From the NCBI GenBank assembly GCA_013044175.1, contig JABEUY010000019.1, positions 1-49,231 of the forward strand: 49,231 bases of DNA. The letters are read 5' to 3'. Under the pieces are notes generated by a model. The model saw nothing but the letters and a program-made list of their open reading frames with translations. It ran no database searches and was not told the origin of the DNA. The position numbers were made by a program, and so were the translations under genes. The DNA comes from Bacilli bacterium (lineage in GTDB: Bacteria; Bacillota; Bacilli; Alicyclobacillales; SLC66). This document shows, in pieces, positions 9,065-17,688 of this stretch (position 1 is the first letter of the stretch; every line of letters begins with the position of its first letter).

Positions 9065-9093
9065 TTGACAAGTGCCTAAATAACGATTATTCT
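9065..9093 (+). promoter_or_regulatory. Promoter of the VC0807-like membrane gene
   Basis: Consensus TTGACA (9065-9070), a 17-nt spacer and TATTCT (9088-9093). It is followed 5 nt later by the operator at 9099-9117. Confidence 0.7.
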
Positions 9094-9098
9094 TTTGA

Positions 9099-9117
9099 TA
9101 AATAAATAATTCATTCA
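9099..9117. promoter_or_regulatory. Second TetR-type operator
   Basis: TAAATAAATAATTCATTCA matches the 485-503 palindrome at 16 of 19 positions and sits at the same place relative to its promoter, over the expected start of transcription. On the other strand TGAATGAATTATTTATTTA resembles the FadR-type box of Bacillus. It probably makes the VC0807-like gene a target of the TetR regulator at 518-1129. Confidence 0.6.
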
Positions 9118-9193
9118 AAAATGAGCGCGATGTAAGATAGATTCATCGTCTGAAAAAGGGTTTTCTCTTGCGCTTAGAAAGAAGGTAACTCGC

Positions 9194-9805
9194 ATGCACT
9201 TGGATCGAAAAAGTTGGCGTAAAGCACTCGTTACGCTCGTCAGTCCGTTTCTCGTTTATCTTCTTGCCAAAAAGTTTGGCGTACATGAAGTGGAAGCCTT
9301 AATGTTAACTGCCGTTCCAGCCGTTCTTGTCACGTTCGTTCCGCTATGGAAAGAAAGAAAACTCAATGTGTTTGGTCTGTTGATTCTCATCGGTATCGTT
9401 GTACGCTTGACCGTTGCGATCATCAGTGGGAATCCAAGGATGACGTTATTAAGCGATGCTTTTGTGTTACTTGGCTTTGCTTTCGTTTGCGTCGAATCGA
9501 TGATGATTGGAAGACCGCTGATGTACTATTTCCTACGTCAATTGCGACAATCGATCGGGCGATCGATCACATCATCGTTGTGGCAACAACCCTTAGAAGG
9601 GAAAAAGCAAAAGATCTTCATGAAGATCACGGCAGTTTGGGCCATTGGACTCGTTCTTGGCGCGTTGATTCAGGCAATCGTCATCTTTCACGTCGCAGTA
9701 AGTTTCGCTTTACTTATCGATCATGGTCTTGAAATCTTGGTGATGCTGATTTTTGGTCTATGGACGAGAAACTATCTTGCTATGCACCGCGAGAAAGAAA
9801 TGTAG
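9194..9805 (+). CDS. VC0807-family integral membrane protein
   Basis: A 203-residue membrane protein with about five or six hydrophobic segments (for instance residues 13-25, 35-50, 58-75, 83-102, 145-166, 172-195). The layout and motifs such as SPFLVYLLAKKFGV and ISGNPRMTLLSDAF fit the VC0807/intracellular-septation-like family. Function is not established: related genes are often found under TetR-type control, which fits a transport or membrane-stress role. Start ATG has GAAGG (9181-9185) 8 nt upstream. The promoter and a shared TetR operator lie at 9065-9117. It stands alone; the next gene is 112 nt downstream with its own leader. Confidence 0.75.
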   Translation: MHLDRKSWRKALVTLVSPFLVYLLAKKFGVHEVEALMLTAVPAVLVTFVPLWKERKLNVFGLLILIGIVVRLTVAIISGNPRMTLLSDAFVLLGFAFVCVESMMIGRPLMYYFLRQLRQSIGRSITSSLWQQPLEGKKQKIFMKITAVWAIGLVLGALIQAIVIFHVAVSFALLIDHGLEILVMLIFGLWTRNYLAMHREKEM

Positions 9806-9848
9806 ATAACGCCGATTAAAGAAGCTGGAATTAATGGGGGTGCATAAG

Positions 9849-9896
9849 TAGACGTCAATCGAATGTTCATCTTGTCTTTTCGAGGATTGCCGTCTA
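9849..9896. repeat. Inverted repeat in leader of the HD-GYP gene
   Basis: TAGACGTCAATC (9849-9860) and GATTGCCGTCTA (9885-9896) are complementary at 11 of 12 positions, separated by 24 nt. It ends 21 nt before the probable start codon and could be a regulator site or an RNA hairpin. No known riboswitch motif is recognised. Confidence 0.4.
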
Positions 9897-9917
9897 GTGT
9901 ATGTATAGGTGATCAAG

Positions 9918-11468
9918 ATGACTTCGTATCAAAAACTTCTTCGCATGATGATTCGTAATTATATCGGCGGCTCGATTCTTGCGGTCTTTGGTGTAGGTGG
10001 CGTACTGATCTTTTCGACATTGTCGATTTCGGCAAGAGAAATTCGCTTAGTTGTGCTTACGCTTTTTATCTCACTTTTCATGATGGCTGGCTTTGAGATG
10101 CTCGCATTTCGGTATCATCTCAGACCGATTCGACAAGCGTTTATCGAAGAAAGTCCATCAAAGGAAACGTTGCAAAAGGCTTTTTTGCAAAGTCATCGCT
10201 TACCGACGTTAACGTTGATTAGAATTATTGGGCCACACTGGTTAGGGATAACGTTGCCCGGCGTGGGAATAACGGTCGTTGAAATCCAAGTTGGTTGGTT
10301 GCATTTTCCTTATGAATATGTCTTTTTTGCTTTTCTTGGCTCGATACTGATAGCGGCTATGCATGGGATGATCGAATTTTTCATGACAATGCGATCAACG
10401 TTACCGCTCATTGTTATGCTTGAGCAAAAAATGTTCGAATGCTATGGTGAACGTCCGACGTTACATGGTCGTGTCATCGTGCCGATTCGACGTAAATTTC
10501 AAGTGAGTATGATCGTTGTTGGTACATTTCCACTCTTGCTTTTTAGTCTAGCGTCGCAGATTCATCTTGCGCATTCCGCGGTCGCTACGGCGACGAATTA
10601 TTGGCAATGGGCAGGCATCATTCTCGTGATCGGCATTGCCTTTTCTCTATTTGCCTCTTGGTTAATCAGTGACAGTATTGCAAATCCGATCGCAGATCTT
10701 TCTCATCGATTGCGTGCTGTGGAAAAAGGGAATTACGATGTCATCGCGTCAGAACAATACTCCGATGAGTTTTCGCAGTTGGTACGAGGCTTTAACTTGA
10801 TGGTCGAAGGGTTAATCCATCGAGATGCGCTAAATGCGCGATTGATCGACAGTTATTTTACGACGCTTGCTGCAACGCTCGATGCGCGAGATCCGTATAC
10901 TGCAGGTCATTCGATTCGCGTCGCGCATCTTTCGGTAGGTATTGCGGCGTATATGGGGTTATCCGAAGAAGTGCGCTCTGTGATTCGACGTTCTGGGTGG
11001 CTTCATGATATTGGTAAGATCGGCATTCGCGACGAGATCCTTCTTAAAGAAGGGAAATTGACGAACCAAGAGTATGAAGTGATGAAACAGCATCCTGTGA
11101 TCGGGGAAGCCATTCTCTTATCGGTACAACCTTCGGATTATATGTTGCCCTTGCTTCCTGGTGTGCGGTGGCATCATGAACGTTATGATGGTAAAGGCTA
11201 TCCTGATGGGTTACAAGGGGATGAGATTCCGCTGATCGCGCGTATTATGGCGGTTGCCGATGCTTTTGATGCGATCACTTCCGATCGCCCTTATCGAAAA
11301 GGGGCGCCGATTGAAAAGGCGATCACCATTTTAGAGGAGGGTAAAGGCACGCAGTGGGATCCGCACTATGCGCAGGCGTTAATCGATTGGATCACAGCCG
11401 ATCCGATTATGTTTGCAGCCGATTTGCAAGCTTCTCCATCGCAAGTCGCTTTGCTTTTAGCCCAATGA
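9918..11468 (+). CDS. Membrane HAMP/HD-GYP c-di-GMP phosphodiesterase
   Basis: A 516-residue membrane protein hydrolysing c-di-GMP. About 250 N-terminal residues contain around six hydrophobic segments. A HAMP linker follows (about 245-300, from SDSIANPIADL to NLMVEGL), then HD-GYP (about 310-500). The HD pair is at residues 363-364 in HDIGKIG. The GYP motif is at 427-429 in HHERYDGKGYPDG, followed by VADAFDAITSDRPYR. All metal ligands expected for an active enzyme are visible. The frame is open from GTG 9909, but ATG 9918 is better placed behind AGGTG (9907-9911). It opposes the diguanylate cyclase 3 kb upstream in function. Confidence 0.92.
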   Translation: MTSYQKLLRMMIRNYIGGSILAVFGVGGVLIFSTLSISAREIRLVVLTLFISLFMMAGFEMLAFRYHLRPIRQAFIEESPSKETLQKAFLQSHRLPTLTLIRIIGPHWLGITLPGVGITVVEIQVGWLHFPYEYVFFAFLGSILIAAMHGMIEFFMTMRSTLPLIVMLEQKMFECYGERPTLHGRVIVPIRRKFQVSMIVVGTFPLLLFSLASQIHLAHSAVATATNYWQWAGIILVIGIAFSLFASWLISDSIANPIADLSHRLRAVEKGNYDVIASEQYSDEFSQLVRGFNLMVEGLIHRDALNARLIDSYFTTLAATLDARDPYTAGHSIRVAHLSVGIAAYMGLSEEVRSVIRRSGWLHDIGKIGIRDEILLKEGKLTNQEYEVMKQHPVIGEAILLSVQPSDYMLPLLPGVRWHHERYDGKGYPDGLQGDEIPLIARIMAVADAFDAITSDRPYRKGAPIEKAITILEEGKGTQWDPHYAQALIDWITADPIMFAADLQASPSQVALLLAQ

Positions 11469-11541
11469 TTTACTTTTTCTTACTGAATTGAAGAAGATGA
11501 ATCAATATCGTATCGGTTAGATTTCATAAAAAGAGAGACGA

Positions 11542-12099
11542 TCAGGAATCGCTTCCATAAGTTAATGGGATCGCTGTGGCTGATGATGTGAAAAGTGTTG
11601 GCATAACGAGTGTTATGGTTGTGCCACCTTCCGTTCCTGATCCATCGCTAAGATAATAATTACCGACTTGCATGGTCGTTTGTGATGCAGTTACAGGGGT
11701 TGAAGAAGTTCCTGTCGAAACGAGGTAATATCCTGTCTCTTGCTGGTTCTTACTAGGATCTACATTAGGAAAATAGTAAATCGGTTGGCCAAAACCATCC
11801 CGTATGGGAAATGACGCATTAAGATAAGGCCCATAGGATGCGCCAGCACCTGTCGTACCACTTTCTGTCGTTGTCTCACCGAGTTGACCGAGTGTTTGTG
11901 GATAGCTATTGTGATCAAAGTAATACCGTTTCATAGCACTGCGAAGAATGGAAAGATCCGATTCGGTAGCGCTGATTTTGGCATTGGTGATTGCATTGAG
12001 GATAACGGGTATAGCAATGGCTGCGATGACGGCGAGAATTACGATCACCGCAAGTAATTCGATCAGTGTTAATCCTTCGTCCTTGGTAGAAAAGCGCAA
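11542..12099 (-). CDS. Type II/IV (GspG-like) prepilin, orphan
   Basis: A 185-residue secreted pilin subunit. A short charged leader (MRFSTKDEG) precedes the prepilin peptidase site EG|LTLIEL and a 20-residue hydrophobic helix; Leu instead of Phe follows the cleavage. The globular part has RYYFDHNSYPQTLGQL and FPIRDGFGQPIYYFPN, close to the GspG DPWG-x-PY region. The frame extends upstream to an ATG at 12120, but an AAAGGAGG lies inside that extension 7 nt before TTG 12099, and this start gives a normal leader length. No assembly ATPase, prepilin peptidase or other pilin genes are nearby, so export machinery must be elsewhere. It lies downstream of the pullulanase with a terminator between. 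Confidence 0.85.
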   Translation of the reverse strand: MRFSTKDEGLTLIELLAVIVILAVIAAIAIPVILNAITNAKISATESDLSILRSAMKRYYFDHNSYPQTLGQLGETTTESGTTGAGASYGPYLNASFPIRDGFGQPIYYFPNVDPSKNQQETGYYLVSTGTSSTPVTASQTTMQVGNYYLSDGSGTEGGTTITLVMPTLFTSSATAIPLTYGSDS

Positions 12100-12181
12100 A
12101 AAGTAGCCTCCTTTTTTCATAGAATAAAGGAATTTTGTGATTTATGAAAGTAAAAACGTTGAAATTCGTATTTTTGGTGGA

Positions 12182-12226
12182 AAAGCAAGGCTATCCGAGT
12201 GTTCGATGCCCGGATAGCCTTGCTTT
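12182..12226 (-). terminator. Terminator after pullulanase gene
   Basis: A perfect 16-bp stem (12182-12197 with 12211-12226), 13-nt loop. On the minus strand the stem ends in CTTTT. Very stable; it separates the pullulanase gene from the prepilin gene. Confidence 0.8.
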
Positions 12227-12236
12227 GTGTGGTGAA

Positions 12237-14795
12237 TTAAGCTTGATATAGAATTTCTGTGGTGATGTTAGGGACGGTCAATTGTCCTGTCACTGTAGCA
12301 AGAGCATGGGTACTGATGAGATTTGCTGTACCTACGATATGCCAGGTACCCTGTGGAAGTGTAAAGCGTTGAGGAGAACCAGGGTTGTAGATGACGATGA
12401 TGTTTTTCCACGAATCGCCATTAGCATGATCGGATAATTCGAATTCGACAGTGTGTGCTGCAGAAGGAAGAAACTGCAGATGGGCACGAATTTGGGCGGC
12501 GCTTGTCATACGAAATGCCGGATGTGCTTCTCGAAGGTGAATTAAGTTAGCATAGTAGTTGAAGACAGACGCATATTTCACCTTGCGTGACCAGTCAAAT
12601 TGATTGACCGTATCGCCTGCATTATAGCTGTTGCCATTGCCACCTTTTGTACGCAGCATCTCTTCGCCACCTTGCATAAAAGCAACCCCTTGCGAGGTCA
12701 TCACGATGGCTTGCGCTAATTCATCCATCCGTATGCGAAGCGATGTCGAAGCGGTTGGATTGCTTTGTTTCAACTTGTCCCAGAGTGTGTAGTTGTCGTG
12801 GCTGGTGACATAATTGATCGTCTCGGAAGGATTGGCGGCGAAATCCTGAATTGTAGCACTGTAAGGGATACTCCCAACCACGCCGTTTTTGATGGCAGAC
12901 ATGAATCCTGTGCCGCCCATCGCAAAACCTTGTTGTGTGACGTTAAAGACATTACCTTCGATCGCGTTGCGCAAATTGTCATTGAACACACCGATGCCAA
13001 GATTTTGTTGTTGACCTTTGGTTAAAAGTTGCGAGGATGGTAAACCGGATTGTCCACCCGTCCAAGGCTCTCCGTATAAAATGATATGCGGATCGATAGC
13101 ATGGAGTTGTTGGCTGATTTCTTTCATGGTCGATGTGCCTAAAAGCGCCATTAAGTCGAAGCGAAAACCGTCGATATGGTATTGTTTTACCCAGTAAAGC
13201 AGTGAGTCGAGAATAAAGTTTTTGACCATGGGACGTTCTGCGGCAACTTCATTGCCGACGCCAGAACCGTTATACACATTGCCTTGGTTATCCGTTCGCC
13301 AAAAATAGCCAGGTACAAGCGTGTTGAACGCCGAACCATTAATCGCAAAAGTGTGATTGTAGACGACGTCCATGATGACGCCGATATGATTTTGATGGAG
13401 ACTTTGCACCAGTTGTTTTAATTGGGTAATGCGTGCGGTACCAACCGGTGTGGTTGCGAACATGCCTTCAGGCGTGTCAAACTGACGCGTAATGTAACCC
13501 CAATTGTAGGCATAGCCTGGATCGGGAAATTCTTGGACAGGCATAAGTTGAACATAGTTAACGCCGAGTTGTTTTAGGCTAGCGACACCTGTGCTCACGT
13601 GATCAGGGCCTACCGTGTGTTGTTCAGTGAAGGCGAGATATTTTCCGGGATTCTTAAAACCTCCGTTTTTATCGATGGAAAAATCGCGAACATTGACTTC
13701 ATAGATAACCGCATCGACCGGATTTTTTACTTGTTGAAAATGATCGTTCGTAAAACCGGGAGGATTCGTCGCGGCGAGATTAACGACCATTGACCGAGTA
13801 TCGCCTGGTGCGATTGCTTGGGCAAACGGGTCGACGGTTGTCTGTGTCTGATTATCGATCGTCACTTGATAGAGATAATAATAACCCTGTAAATTACCGG
13901 GAACGGTGACTTGATACGTACCTTGAGGGCCAGGGTTCATTGCGATTTCTTGATCGAGCGAGCCGGTTGCCGTTTTATAAAGTAAAAGTGTTAACCGCGT
14001 GGCTGTCGGAGCCCATACACGAAAAGTGGTTGCTTTTGCTGACCAAGAGCTTCCCAGGTTGTTGGGTTGATACGTATAAACTGGTGAATTAAGCACATCG
14101 CGCGGTGTCACAGTGAGTCCTGTATACCCCGTAGCATTAACGGTTAAACTGTCTTTGATCGAAGGGGCTTGCGCGAGGGTTAACGCGACGACATCATTGG
14201 ATGTTGCTGATAACGGTGTGACTTGAACCACAGGGATCGATGAACCTGTGGTTTGATCCGTGACGGTAAATTGTGTTTGTGTAAGGGAGGCGGGTGCATT
14301 CATCCCGACGGTGATTGTTTTTGCACTATCGAGATAGGCTGCAGTGATCGCCGGTTTGACATTAGCGAGTGCGGCTGCTTTTGAATAATAAATTGTAGGA
14401 TCGCCTTGGATCAGCCAGATCTCCGCCTTGCCATTGGTCACTTGGATGTGACGATCTTGGGATACATCTTTCGCGGCCCAGTTGTTTAACCGAACAATAA
14501 CGCCGACTTGACTGTTGTTGCCAGGCACTTGTGCGGTGGCAACTTCCCCAAAGGAGTCTGTGCCGTTAAAATTATAGGATGCTCCGGCGAGGTTATTAGG
14601 TTGATATGGCCATAGCCATAAGTTCCAACCTGCATAATCACCAGCAAAGCGGTGGTAATGCACGATGATCGTGGTTGAAGCGGATGATGCAAACGATATA
14701 CTGGGCATGAAGCTGCTTGCCAGCATGAAAATCACCAGGATCATCGTGCTAATGCTGACGAAGATCTTATGTGAAATGCGATGATATAAGGGCAT
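12237..14795 (-). CDS. pulA: Secreted type I pullulanase (GH13)
   Basis: An 852-residue extracellular enzyme that hydrolyses alpha-1,6 links of pullulan and branched starch. A Sec signal peptide spans about 1-36 (basic start, hydrophobic core, cleavage near SFA-SSA). A CBM41-like starch-binding domain (about 42-145, HYHRFAGDYAGWNLWLW) follows. Next come an Ig-like stretch (about 150-240), CBM48 (about 245-340, FRVWAPTATRLTLLLY) and the GH13 barrel. Catalytic regions: DVVYNH, GFRFDLMAL (nucleophile Asp), ILYGEPW (acid Glu) and VTSHDN. The pullulanase motif YNWGY is present, but followed by IT instead of the usual DP or NP. The ATG has AAAGGAAG upstream. A cre-like box overlaps its promoter, which predicts catabolite repression. 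Confidence 0.95.
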   Translation of the reverse strand: MPLYHRISHKIFVSISTMILVIFMLASSFMPSISFASSASTTIIVHYHRFAGDYAGWNLWLWPYQPNNLAGASYNFNGTDSFGEVATAQVPGNNSQVGVIVRLNNWAAKDVSQDRHIQVTNGKAEIWLIQGDPTIYYSKAAALANVKPAITAAYLDSAKTITVGMNAPASLTQTQFTVTDQTTGSSIPVVQVTPLSATSNDVVALTLAQAPSIKDSLTVNATGYTGLTVTPRDVLNSPVYTYQPNNLGSSWSAKATTFRVWAPTATRLTLLLYKTATGSLDQEIAMNPGPQGTYQVTVPGNLQGYYYLYQVTIDNQTQTTVDPFAQAIAPGDTRSMVVNLAATNPPGFTNDHFQQVKNPVDAVIYEVNVRDFSIDKNGGFKNPGKYLAFTEQHTVGPDHVSTGVASLKQLGVNYVQLMPVQEFPDPGYAYNWGYITRQFDTPEGMFATTPVGTARITQLKQLVQSLHQNHIGVIMDVVYNHTFAINGSAFNTLVPGYFWRTDNQGNVYNGSGVGNEVAAERPMVKNFILDSLLYWVKQYHIDGFRFDLMALLGTSTMKEISQQLHAIDPHIILYGEPWTGGQSGLPSSQLLTKGQQQNLGIGVFNDNLRNAIEGNVFNVTQQGFAMGGTGFMSAIKNGVVGSIPYSATIQDFAANPSETINYVTSHDNYTLWDKLKQSNPTASTSLRIRMDELAQAIVMTSQGVAFMQGGEEMLRTKGGNGNSYNAGDTVNQFDWSRKVKYASVFNYYANLIHLREAHPAFRMTSAAQIRAHLQFLPSAAHTVEFELSDHANGDSWKNIIVIYNPGSPQRFTLPQGTWHIVGTANLISTHALATVTGQLTVPNITTEILYQA

Positions 14796-14833
14796 TAGCG
14801 TTTCTTCCTTTCGTTTGACTTTTCTTCGTATTC

Positions 14834-14865
14834 AGTATAGCAATATGTGAAATCGTTTGCATCAA
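14834..14865 (-). promoter_or_regulatory. Extended -10 promoter with cre-like operator for pullulanase
   Basis: On the minus strand TGCTATACT forms an extended -10 (TATACT at 14834-14839). A weak TTGATG lies at 14860-14865, at long 20-nt spacing. TGAAATCGTTTGCA (14848-14861, plus strand) matches the CcpA cre consensus TGWAANCGNTNWCA at 13 of 14 positions. It covers the spacer, so CcpA or a LacI-type maltose regulator could repress here. Confidence 0.6.
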
Positions 14866-14869
14866 TAAT

Positions 14870-15166
14870 TGACTTTTAAACTTTATCTTCATACCATATC
14901 GCATTACCGATGCGGCATCGAGTTGATACATTCTGAGAACGATGACTGCGTCAGTCCCCTCCTTACGTGCAGTCTCTTGGATCAGCGGCATAACTTTTTC
15001 AAAGAAACTCAATTTAAACAGTATCGTTTCGTTGTAATGTGCAGTTACGACGCCTATAGGCTCCCATTCCCTAACCGGATAATGGTCTTACTGCCACCCA
15101 TAATCTGCATGTCCCATGGAGGATCTAATATTAATACATATGAATAATGCGCATAGCCGTATTGAT
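14870..15166 (-). pseudogene. Decayed coding remnant, frameshifted
   Basis: This 418-nt gap between pulA and hicA is not empty. Read on the minus strand, one frame (15164 down to a stop at 15056-15054) gives a protein-like stretch including SYVLILDPPWDMQIMGG. Another frame then continues with EWEPIGVVTAHYNETILF and FEKVMPLIQETARKEGTDA down to about 14873. The two overlap at 15054-15090, as expected if a single indel broke one gene. The family is not recognised and no start codon is seen: the hicAB promoter overlaps its 5' end. Judged by protein-like composition only; it could be chance. Confidence 0.3.
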
Positions 15167-15191
15167 ACGCATAAAACGTGTGTGTTATAAT
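15162..15191 (+). promoter_or_regulatory. Promoter of hicAB
   Basis: TTGATA (15162-15167), an 18-nt spacer and consensus TATAAT (15186-15191), 22 nt before the hicA start. HicB with its C-terminal DNA-binding domain would be expected to autoregulate here. Confidence 0.75.
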
Positions 15192-15213
15192 ATTATCAGA
15201 AAGGTGGCCAAGG

Positions 15214-15408
15214 ATGAAGAGTTACTCCTCCTCCGAAATGATTAGAAAGTTACAGGCTGACGGATGGTATCTAGTAAGTGTTCGAGGTAGTCACCATTAC
15301 TTCGAGCACCCGACGAAAAAAGGTAAAGTAACAGTACCTCATCCAAGGAAAGATCTCGAAACTAAAACTGCAAAGAGCATACTCAAACAGGCGGGGTTGC
15401 AAGAGTGA
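15214..15408 (+). CDS. hicA: HicA family mRNA interferase toxin
   Basis: A 64-residue toxin with a double-stranded-RNA-binding-like fold that cleaves mRNA, normally held by HicB. Visible family features: SSSEMIRKLQADGWYLV, then RGSHHYFEHP with the catalytic histidine in GSHH, and GKVTVPHPRKDL. The frame is open 36 nt further up, but ATG 15214 has AAGGTGG (15201-15207) at 6 nt and gives the normal HicA start. hicB starts 22 nt after its stop. Codon use here is visibly more GC-rich than neighbouring genes, consistent with horizontal gain. Confidence 0.93.
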   Translation: MKSYSSSEMIRKLQADGWYLVSVRGSHHYFEHPTKKGKVTVPHPRKDLETKTAKSILKQAGLQE

Positions 15409-15430
15409 ACCCTCCCGATAGGAGGTACAC

Positions 15431-15841
15431 GTGGACAAATACAAGTTTCCTGCGATTTTTGACCCGTCCGAGGAAGACGACGGATACACGGTAACCTTCC
15501 CTGATCTGCCCGGGTGCATCACAGAAGGCGATACATGGGAAGAAGCGCAGACTATGGCGCAGGAAGCACTGGAGGGATTCTTGTACTTGATGGAAGAAGA
15601 AGGCGAATCAATCCCCGCGCCGTCCGAACCTCGTACAATCTCGGTTCCCCCAGGTGCCGTCGTCTCCGTTGTTGAAGCGTGGATGGACATCGTTAGAGAC
15701 GAAATGGCCAACAAGGTGGTTCGCACCAATGTCACACTGCCTAAGTGGTTGAAAGACGCGGCTGAAGAGCGTAACTTCAACTTCTCGCAATTGCTGCAAC
15801 ACGCAATCAAACAGCGGTTGAATATTCATTCGCAAAAGTAA
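15431..15841 (+). CDS. hicB: HicB family antitoxin
   Basis: A 136-residue antitoxin. The N-terminal partially degraded RNase H-like HicB domain spans about 1-65 (YTVTFPDLPGCITEGDTWEEA, then the EAL-x-x-FL helix). A C-terminal segment (about 95-130, VTLPKWLKDAAEERNFNFSQ) looks like a ribbon-helix-helix DNA-binding domain, so it should bind HicA and the shared promoter. GTG start with TAGGAGGT 6 nt upstream. Partner of the preceding hicA gene. Confidence 0.93.
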   Translation: MDKYKFPAIFDPSEEDDGYTVTFPDLPGCITEGDTWEEAQTMAQEALEGFLYLMEEEGESIPAPSEPRTISVPPGAVVSVVEAWMDIVRDEMANKVVRTNVTLPKWLKDAAEERNFNFSQLLQHAIKQRLNIHSQK

Positions 15842-15910
15842 CCCTTGGTAGGAAACTAATTTCACCCTCTATCGAATTATAGGGTTGGCGACCATTTACA
15901 CATTTTCATC

Positions 15911-15939
15911 TTGTCAATCCTTTAAAGCTATGTTACCAT
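15911..15939 (+). promoter_or_regulatory. Promoter of glpK
   Basis: TTGTCA (15911-15916), a 17-nt spacer and TACCAT (15934-15939) with TGT directly before it (extended -10). It is the best promoter in the 220-nt hicB-glpK gap and leaves a leader of about 115 nt containing a terminator. Confidence 0.55.
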
Positions 15940-15980
15940 TCGACCATGTTTTGTTGCTAACGTAAAAGGTAATAGTGAAT

Positions 15981-17553
<1,573 letters not shown>

Positions 17554-17558
17554 TCCTG

Positions 17559-17669
17559 TGGTATACTTTTTGTGAAGAAAGTTGTTTTTCCTTGAACATA
17601 ATACGCTGGTACTGAGTGACGGAGAAACCACAGGTGAAGACGATATGTCTTTGGCTTGTGGTTTTTTTT
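17559..17669 (+). promoter_or_regulatory. glpD promoter and GlpP-type terminator leader
   Basis: An extended -10 TGGTATACT (17559-17567) follows the glpK stop. The leader contains GAGTGACGGAGAA (17614-17626), like the glpK leader element. A terminator follows: AAACCACA (17625-17632) with TGTGGTTT (17657-17664), inner AAGAC/GTCTT, and a T8 run to 17669. glpD would be expressed only on antitermination, by GlpP plus glycerol 3-phosphate. Confidence 0.75.
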
Positions 17670-17688
17670 CGAATAAGGGGTGAAGACT

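Noticed and set aside
12100-12120. ATG 12120 as prepilin start
   Set aside because: The AAAGGAGG needed for translation lies downstream of it; TTG 12099 is correctly spaced and gives a normal prepilin leader.
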